Source: an uncultured Alistipes sp. (lineage in GTDB: Bacteria > Bacteroidota > Bacteroidia > Bacteroidales > Rikenellaceae). From it: 18,814 nt of DNA. The notes beneath the pieces are model-generated. The model searched no databases. It had not been told where the DNA came from and was given only the letters and a program-made list of their open reading frames with translations. Where the stretch lies: assembly GCA_947178455.1 (NCBI GenBank), contig CAMWYI010000019.1, forward strand, positions 1 to 18,814. Reading direction: 5' to 3'. Positions 14,850-18,814 of this stretch are shown one piece after another; within the stretch, counting starts at the first letter, position 1, and each line of letters starts with the position of its first letter. Made by a program: the position numbers and the translations under genes.

Positions 14850-16265
14850 ATGGTCAGTACGTATATCGCGACCCAAATTTACGCAAAATTTTGTTTTGAA
14901 ACAACTTCGGGCCAAAAAAAAATCATCGAACGTTTGTCCGAGTATTTGGCGGACGACGATTTTTCGCGAATTTTCGTATTGAACGGGTACGCCGGTACAG
15001 GCAAAACGACCTTGATAGCTGCACTGGTGGGGGCTTTGAAGGAGGTCGGCATGAAGCCGGTGCTGTTGGCTCCGACCGGTCGGGCCGCCAAAGTATTGGC
15101 CCGATACGCGGGCGAAAACGCGCTCACCATTCATAAACGCATCTACCGCCAGCGCACCAACGCCCAATACGAACAGCGGTTTTCGCTCAATCAGAACACC
15201 GAACGCGGGGCGGTCTTTCTCGTCGACGAGGCGTCGATGTTGCCCGACGGGTCGGGCGACGGGGCGTTGTTCGGCAGCGGGTCGTTGTTGGAGGATTTGG
15301 TGCAGTACGTGCGTTCGGGGCGCGAGTGCCGGTTGATTTTGGTCGGCGACAGCGCCCAGTTGCCGCCCGTCGGGTCCGATTTCAGTCCGGCGTTGGACGT
15401 CGCCACGATGTCCCGTTTCGGCGAGGTGGTCTACGCTTCGCTCGACGAGGTCGTCCGGCAGGAGGCCCAGTCGGGAATCCTGTTCAATGCCACACTGGTG
15501 CGCTGCATGCTCGAAAACGGCATTTTCGAGATTCCGCACTTCGAGATGGATTACCCCGATTTCGAGGCGGTTGAGGGCGGCGAATTTCTCGAAAAGTTGC
15601 AGGATTGCTACGACCGTTACGGCCGCGACGAAACTATCGTCATCACCCGTTCCAACAAACGGGCGAACCGTTACAACGAGGGCATCCGGCGCAACGTGTT
15701 GTGCGCCGAAGACGAAATCGAAAGCGGCGACATGCTCATGGTCGTCAAGAACAACTATTATTACACCGAGCACACGGAGGATTGCCCGATGAATTTTTTG
15801 GCCAACGGCGACATCGCCCGATTGCGGCGGCTGCGGCGGTTCGAGGAGTTTTACGGGTTCCATTTCGCCAATGCCGTGCTCGAATTTCCCGATTACAACG
15901 ACGCCGAGTTGGAATGCAAGGTGCTGTTGGACACCATTTCGTCGGAATCGCCGTCGCTTACGCGCGACGAGAGCGACCGGCTTTTCCGCGAGGTCGAAAA
16001 GGATTACCTCGACATCAAAAGCAAAATCAAACGTTTCGAAGAAATCCGCGAAAATCCCCATTACAACGCCGTGCAGGTCAAGTTTTCTTACGCCGTTACT
16101 TGCCACAAGGCGCAGGGCGGCCAGTGGCGGGCGGTCTTCGTCGACCGGTGTTTGTTCGGCGACGAGCCTATGACCCGCGACATGATGCGGTGGCTTTATA
16201 CGGCCCTCACTCGCGCCACCGACCGGCTCTATCTCGTTAATTTCGACAAGCAGTTTTTTGAATAG
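14850..16265 (+). CDS. RecD-like ATP-dependent DNA helicase (AAA/UvrD_C_2)
   Basis: With ATG 14850 the protein has 471 residues. Motifs of superfamily 1B helicases are present: Walker A GYAGTGKTT (46-54), motif Ia LLAPTGRAAKVL (72-83), Walker B VFLVDEASM (122-130), motif III LVGDSAQLPPVGSDF (164-178), TRSNKRANRYN near residue 270, and the C-terminal UvrD_C_2 block YAVTCHKAQGGQW with LYTALTRATDRLYLV. It is shorter than RecD2 and lacks an obvious N-terminal helix-hairpin-helix extension; this resembles the stand-alone Bacteroidetes 'AAA family ATPase/exodeoxyribonuclease V alpha-like' proteins. recB and recC are not nearby. The open frame continues upstream to 14679, but that part overlaps the divergent gene antisense and is not family-like. 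A -7 box lies 20 bases before the start. Confidence 0.9.
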   Translation: MVSTYIATQIYAKFCFETTSGQKKIIERLSEYLADDDFSRIFVLNGYAGTGKTTLIAALVGALKEVGMKPVLLAPTGRAAKVLARYAGENALTIHKRIYRQRTNAQYEQRFSLNQNTERGAVFLVDEASMLPDGSGDGALFGSGSLLEDLVQYVRSGRECRLILVGDSAQLPPVGSDFSPALDVATMSRFGEVVYASLDEVVRQEAQSGILFNATLVRCMLENGIFEIPHFEMDYPDFEAVEGGEFLEKLQDCYDRYGRDETIVITRSNKRANRYNEGIRRNVLCAEDEIESGDMLMVVKNNYYYTEHTEDCPMNFLANGDIARLRRLRRFEEFYGFHFANAVLEFPDYNDAELECKVLLDTISSESPSLTRDESDRLFREVEKDYLDIKSKIKRFEEIRENPHYNAVQVKFSYAVTCHKAQGGQWRAVFVDRCLFGDEPMTRDMMRWLYTALTRATDRLYLVNFDKQFFE

Positions 16266-16277
16266 CCGTTGCCTTAC

Positions 16278-16315
16278 AACAAGCCCACGCAACCGTCGAA
16301 ATGCGTGGGCTTGTT
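16278..16315. terminator. Probable bidirectional terminator
   Basis: AACAAGCCCACGCA (16278-16291) and its exact complement (16302-16315) form a 14-bp stem with a 10-base loop, 13 bases after the helicase stop. The T-run is short, but the stem is strong and lies between two convergent genes. Confidence 0.65.
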
Positions 16316-16346
16316 CTGCGACAAAGTTAGGAAAAAATTCCTTGTT

Positions 16347-16691
16347 TTACTTCGTAATTTTTCGCCAAACGCTCGCGGAGCTCTTGTTGCCGTTGGCATT
16401 CAGAGTCGGTTCTCCACGCAATGACTCGTGCGTGATTCCTAATTCGTTTTTGTATTTTTTTACATATTGGCCGATCTGCAAGGTTACTGTCTGGGTAATT
16501 ATTCTATAGTCTTGCATATAAGCAAACCTCATGCGCAATCGGTCGTATTGATCGCTGAAATACTTTTTGATGATTTCGACTATGACATGGGAATCGAATT
16601 CCGAACTCTCAATCGCTTGTATTCGATTAGCCAGATCGGGAATGCTGATCTCTTCTAAAATCGTTTGGGCAGATTCTGTTGAATTTTTCAT
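16347..16691 (-). CDS. Hypothetical protein, small
   Basis: A 114-residue protein I do not recognise. It is predicted mostly helical and soluble: MKNSTESAQTILEEISIPDL, then a charged central part (IVEIIKKYFSDQYDRLRMRFAYMQDYRIITQ) and a polar tail (SLRGEPTLNANGNKSSASVWRKITK). It has no signal peptide or membrane helix. Base composition is AT-richer than the helicase gene next to it. No promoter of the TAnnTTTG type was found in the 95 bases between it and the LRR gene, so it may be read through from the LRR gene upstream. It could also be a remnant of a larger gene. Confidence 0.55.
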   Translation of the reverse strand: MKNSTESAQTILEEISIPDLANRIQAIESSEFDSHVIVEIIKKYFSDQYDRLRMRFAYMQDYRIITQTVTLQIGQYVKKYKNELGITHESLRGEPTLNANGNKSSASVWRKITK

Positions 16692-16786
16692 TTGTGTGTT
16701 TGTTTAATTGTTAGTATTTTATTTGCTTTTTGTCGCGCCGAAATTCGACACGCACTCCTTTGTTGCAATTTTTTATTGCAATCGCA

Positions 16787-17983
16787 TTAAAATTGTGTTT
16801 CGATTATTGTTGTAAATTCTTTCCATCCGTAAGCCGCAGCGTAAGCTGCCTTGCAGTCCGTCGGAACATACAAAGTCAACGTTTTGCTAACATTATCAAA
16901 AGCATTGGTTTCGACACTCGGCGGTGTCTGTGCCTTGCAATAGATTGTGGTCAGGCTTTTACAACTGTAGAATGCCTCCCTTCCGATCGACGTTACACTG
17001 TTGCCAATCGTTACGCTTGTTAAGCTTTTGCAATCAAAGAATACAGCACGTCCGATCTCCGTCACACCGTCGGGAATCGTTACGCTGGTCAGGCTACTGC
17101 AACGGTAGAATGCGGACTCCCCAATCGTCGTTACACTGTCGGGAATCGTTACGTTTGTCAGGGTGGTGCATTCCCAGAATGTGCAGTTCTCAATTATCGT
17201 CACGCTGTTGCCAATCGTTACGCTTGTCAGGCTGGTGCAATCGAAGAATACGCTGTCCCCAATCGATGTCACGCTATCGGGAATCGTGATGCTTGTCAGG
17301 CCGCTGCAACCGGAGAATGCGCGTTCCCTAATCTCCGTCACACTGTCGGGAATCGTTACGCTTGTCAGGCTGGTGCAACCTTGGAATGCACTCTCCCCAA
17401 TCGACGTCACGCTGTTGCCAATCGTTACGCTTGTCAGGCTGCTGCAATCGGAGAATGCGTACGCCCCAATCGTTGTTACGCTGTTGCCAATCGTTACGTT
17501 TGTCAGGCTGGTGCAATAGAAAAATGCCCATTCTCCGATCGACGTTACACCGGCGGGAATTGTAATGCTTGTCAGGCTGCTGCAATCGTCGAATGCCCAA
17601 TCACTGATTGTCGTTACACTGTCGGGAATCGTGATGCTTGTCAGGCTGCTACAATGGGAGAATGCGCCGCTCCCGATAGTTTTCAACGTCCTCGGTAACT
17701 TGACGGATGTCAACGATTCTTTGAATAGGAATGCTTCAGCCGGCAACACCTCCAAATTCACATTTTCCATATCGAGGATTGCGAGATTGGGAAGATCATA
17801 TTTCAATGTCCAAATGTCATCGCTGTTCAGATTGCCGATAATGGTCAGTTCGGTGATTTCGGTTTTGTCGTAGTCGGTCAGCAATTGCGACAACGTGCCC
17901 GGAGTTTTAACCGTAATAGCGTGCTCACACGACGAAAATGCTGCCGCGACGAATAGTGCGGCCAAAAGAAATAGTTTTTTCAT
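16787..17983 (-). CDS. BspA-like leucine-rich-repeat lipoprotein (LRR_5)
   Basis: With ATG 17983 the protein has 398 residues. An upstream in-frame start at 18013 adds ten residues before the clear signal peptide. Residues 1-19 (MKKLFLLAALFVAAAFSSC) form a lipoprotein signal with Cys19 as the lipid site. Residues 20-90 are a non-repeat cap. Residues 91-343 are 11 repeats of 23 residues with pattern LTSVTIPDSVTxIGxxAFxxCSS, in two flavours (IPDSV and IGNSV). A C-terminal cap has YCKAQTPP and a YVPTDCKAAYAAAYGW-like ending, common in BspA proteins. These proteins are usually surface exposed and linked to adhesion. The start of transcription is unclear. It lies downstream of the 6S-like RNA on the same strand. 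Confidence 0.92.
   Translation of the reverse strand: MKKLFLLAALFVAAAFSSCEHAITVKTPGTLSQLLTDYDKTEITELTIIGNLNSDDIWTLKYDLPNLAILDMENVNLEVLPAEAFLFKESLTSVKLPRTLKTIGSGAFSHCSSLTSITIPDSVTTISDWAFDDCSSLTSITIPAGVTSIGEWAFFYCTSLTNVTIGNSVTTIGAYAFSDCSSLTSVTIGNSVTSIGESAFQGCTSLTSVTIPDSVTEIRERAFSGCSGLTSITIPDSVTSIGDSVFFDCTSLTSVTIGNSVTIIENCTFWECTTLTNVTIPDSVTTIGESAFYRCSSLTSVTIPDGVTEIGRAVFFDCKSLTSVTIGNSVTSIGREAFYSCKSLTTIYCKAQTPPSVETNAFDNVSKTLTLYVPTDCKAAYAAAYGWKEFTTIIETQF
16955..17713 (-). repeat. Eleven tandem 69-bp coding repeats
   Basis: The LRR array is repetitive at the DNA level, one 69-bp unit per 23 residues. Segments such as CAATCGTTACGCTTGTCAGG recur with few changes on the plus strand. Copies differ mainly at two or three codons, so the array could expand or contract by recombination. 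The several ORFs seen on the opposite strand here are shadows created by the repetition. Confidence 0.85.
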
Positions 17984-18053
17984 AGCAATATAAATTTGAG
18001 GTTTGAGTTTCAAATTTTATTGCCGTACAACTCCTATGCGGCGGGTTATGCAC

Positions 18054-18309
18054 AAAAAGAAAGCGTGGAGTTGATTTCGTCTATCTTTAAGAAGGTTGTG
18101 GCGAACCCAAGCGAAAATAAACGATGATGCAATACCCCACACTTGAATAGATATGGGATATAAGGACACTGAACGCGTCCTTGCCAATATCTAAACAAGA
18201 AATGAGTGCCGTTCGTTTATCCTTTCGCTTTTGAAAACTGCCACATTTTCTTAAAAGGACATGCGAAAACACTTTCCGATATGTCTGTCTCGGACAAAAA
18301 GCCCTCGAC
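18054..18309 (-). ncRNA. Rod-shaped structured RNA, 6S RNA-like
   Basis: Ordered complementary blocks fold this region into one long rod. Outermost is 18086-18093 with 18248-18255, then 18098-18102 with 18240-18244. Next, 18109-18124 pairs with 18213-18230 (16 bp, a 2-base bulge). Then comes an open bubble of 17 and 13 bases (18125-18141 / 18200-18212). The terminal stem-loop is 18142-18145 with 18196-18199, 18148-18156 with 18184-18193, and AAGGAC 18162-18167 with GTCCTT 18177-18182. Closing stem, central bubble and terminal stem is the plan of 6S RNA, which binds RNA polymerase by imitating an open promoter. A minus-strand promoter precedes it, and a U-run ends it near 18054. Ends are approximate. 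The name 6S is an inference from architecture, not sequence matching. Confidence 0.55.
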
Positions 18310-18313
18310 GCTA

Positions 18314-18344
18314 CAAAATTAGAAAATATTTCCCCGACGAACAA
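18314..18344 (-). promoter_or_regulatory. Putative promoter of the 6S-like RNA
   Basis: On the minus strand TTG (18344-18342) is followed after 20 bases by TAATTTTG (18321-18314), predicting initiation near 18309. The -33 element lies inside the segment that copies the bubble of the RNA. No comparable promoter was found in the plus direction, which supports the minus strand as the transcribed one. Confidence 0.5.
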
Positions 18345-18363
18345 GCACTCGGTGGGGTATTGC
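18337..18363 (+). repeat. Inverted copy of both bubble strands of the 6S-like RNA
   Basis: The plus strand reads ACGAAC-AA-GCACTC (18337-18350), one base, then GTGGGGTATTGC (18352-18363). The minus-strand RNA contains ACGAAC-G-GCACTC (18216-18204) and exactly GTGGGGTATTGC (18140-18129), which form the two sides of its bubble. Both are joined here in the same order without the terminal stem-loop. Confidence 0.7.
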
Positions 18364-18383
18364 GGGCAAAAGTCGGCATTGTC

Positions 18384-18414
18384 TTTCGATTGTCGTCGGG
18401 CTTTCGTATCTTTG
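18384..18414 (+). promoter_or_regulatory. Promoter of the uracil-DNA glycosylase gene
   Basis: TATCTTTG at 18407-18414 is a perfect -7 box, with an imperfect -33 element TTTC at 18384-18387, 19 bases upstream. The ATG at 18420 follows after five bases, predicting a leaderless mRNA. Confidence 0.6.
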
Positions 18415-18419
18415 TCGTG

Positions 18420-18814
18420 ATGAATGCGAACGATAATAACAGCGAACGACACCCTTTGCAGCCGTTTTTGCCCGACGGGGCGCGTGTGTTGATGCTGGGC
18501 AGTTTTCCGCCCCAGCGTATTCGCTGGTCGATGGAGTTTTTCTACCCCAATTTGCAGAACGACATGTGGCGCATCGTGGGTTACCTCGCGACGGGCGACA
18601 AATCCCACTTCCTGCAACCCGACGGACGCCGGTTCGACCGCGAGCGCATCGAGGCCTTTTGCCGCGAACGGGGCATCGCGCTTTACGATACGGCCGAAGA
18701 GGTCGTGCGGCTGAAAAACAACGCTTCGGACAATTTTCTGCAAGTGGTGCGGTCGACCGATTTGGCGGCTTTGCTGGCGCGGATTCCTGCGTGCCGGACG
18801 ATTGTCGCTACGGG
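18420..18814 (+). CDS. Uracil-DNA glycosylase family protein, 5' part (3' end outside window)
   Basis: The frame is open from ATG 18420 to the window end, giving 131 codons and two bases. The protein begins MNANDNNSERHPLQPFLPDG, then ARVLMLGSFPP, the LGSFP block in the place of the water-activating motif of UDG-superfamily enzymes. It continues with MEFFYPNLQNDMWRIVGYL, a block typical of the Bacteroidetes 'uracil-DNA glycosylase family' proteins related to Mug. The later part, including RGIALYDTAEEVVRLKNNASDNFLQVV, also fits. The expected role is removing uracil or mismatched bases from DNA in base-excision repair. The 3' substrate-binding motif lies outside the window, so activity cannot be judged. 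The minus-strand ORF across it (to 18743) is a shadow. Confidence 0.8.
   Translation, partial: MNANDNNSERHPLQPFLPDGARVLMLGSFPPQRIRWSMEFFYPNLQNDMWRIVGYLATGDKSHFLQPDGRRFDRERIEAFCRERGIALYDTAEEVVRLKNNASDNFLQVVRSTDLAALLARIPACRTIVAT

Noticed and set aside
16763..16781. TTGCAAT/ATTGCAA hairpin after the LRR gene as a terminator
   Set aside because: The stem is only 7 bp and AT-rich, and no U-run follows on the minus strand, so I could not support it as a terminator.
16955..17713. CRISPR-like regular repeats
   Set aside because: The 69-bp period stays in frame and encodes 23-residue LRR units. There are no spacers and no cas genes.
18129..18363. Retron-type ncRNA, because 12-base inverted repeats flank a structured region
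   Set aside because: No reverse transcriptase gene is near, and the internal pairing gives a single rod with a central bubble rather than msr/msd stems.
18087..18743. Minus-strand ORF of 218 codons at the right end
   Set aside because: It covers the structured RNA and runs antisense to the glycosylase gene. Better explained as a shadow.

Overview
The window looks like chromosomal DNA from a Bacteroidales bacterium, and an Alistipes-like (Rikenellaceae) member is my best guess. The evidence is the moderately GC-rich coding sequence, intergenic promoters of the Bacteroidetes type (TTTG, 19-21 bases, TAnnTTTG), the near absence of Shine-Dalgarno sequences, and typical Bacteroidales families: a BspA-like LRR lipoprotein, a DUF3822-like gene next to rsmD, an M20 aminoacyl-histidine dipeptidase, and an SGNH/MBOAT pair. 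I see no phage, integrase, transposase, CRISPR array or toxin-antitoxin module. Most genes are housekeeping.

Layout. Bases 1-3290 (+): the 3' part of an SGNH-hydrolase-like gene and an AlgI-like MBOAT O-acyltransferase, which together suggest export-coupled O-acetylation of a surface polymer, then an EamA/DMT transporter. Bases 3328-5666 (-): ruvB followed by a short malic enzyme. Bases 5667-6050: an intergenic region with two 74-bp tandem repeats, each with two hairpins and promoter elements, plus the start of a third copy. Bases 6051-11014 (+): an outer-membrane beta-barrel protein, a PhoH-like ATPase, a radical SAM protein of the 'mobile pair protein B' type, pepD and a diacylglycerol-kinase-family lipid kinase. 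Bases 11065-11640 (-): a hypothetical lipoprotein. Bases 12078-12698 (+): a CatB/Vat-like hexapeptide acetyltransferase behind a long structured leader. Bases 12910-14795 (-): a membrane-anchored hypothetical protein, a DUF3822-like protein, rsmD and tRNA-Asp. Bases 14850-16265 (+): a RecD-like helicase. Bases 16347-17983 (-): a small hypothetical protein and a BspA-like LRR lipoprotein. Bases 18054-18309 (-): a rod-shaped structured RNA that resembles 6S RNA. Base 18420 to the end (+): the 5' part of a uracil-DNA-glycosylase-family gene.

The most unusual signals are non-coding. (1) The 6S-like RNA folds into a long rod with an open central bubble. A 27-base segment beside its predicted promoter, on the opposite strand, joins copies of both bubble strands. 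(2) The 74-bp repeats upstream of the beta-barrel gene keep their pairing despite sequence changes and place -33 and -7 promoter elements at the unit junctions. (3) In ruvB, pepD and the glycosylase gene the -7 box lies only 4-5 bases before the ATG, which predicts leaderless mRNAs. (4) The acetyltransferase leader carries a 7-codon ORF and possible competing hairpins, like drug-inducible attenuators. All assignments were made by reading the sequence. No database search or folding program was run.
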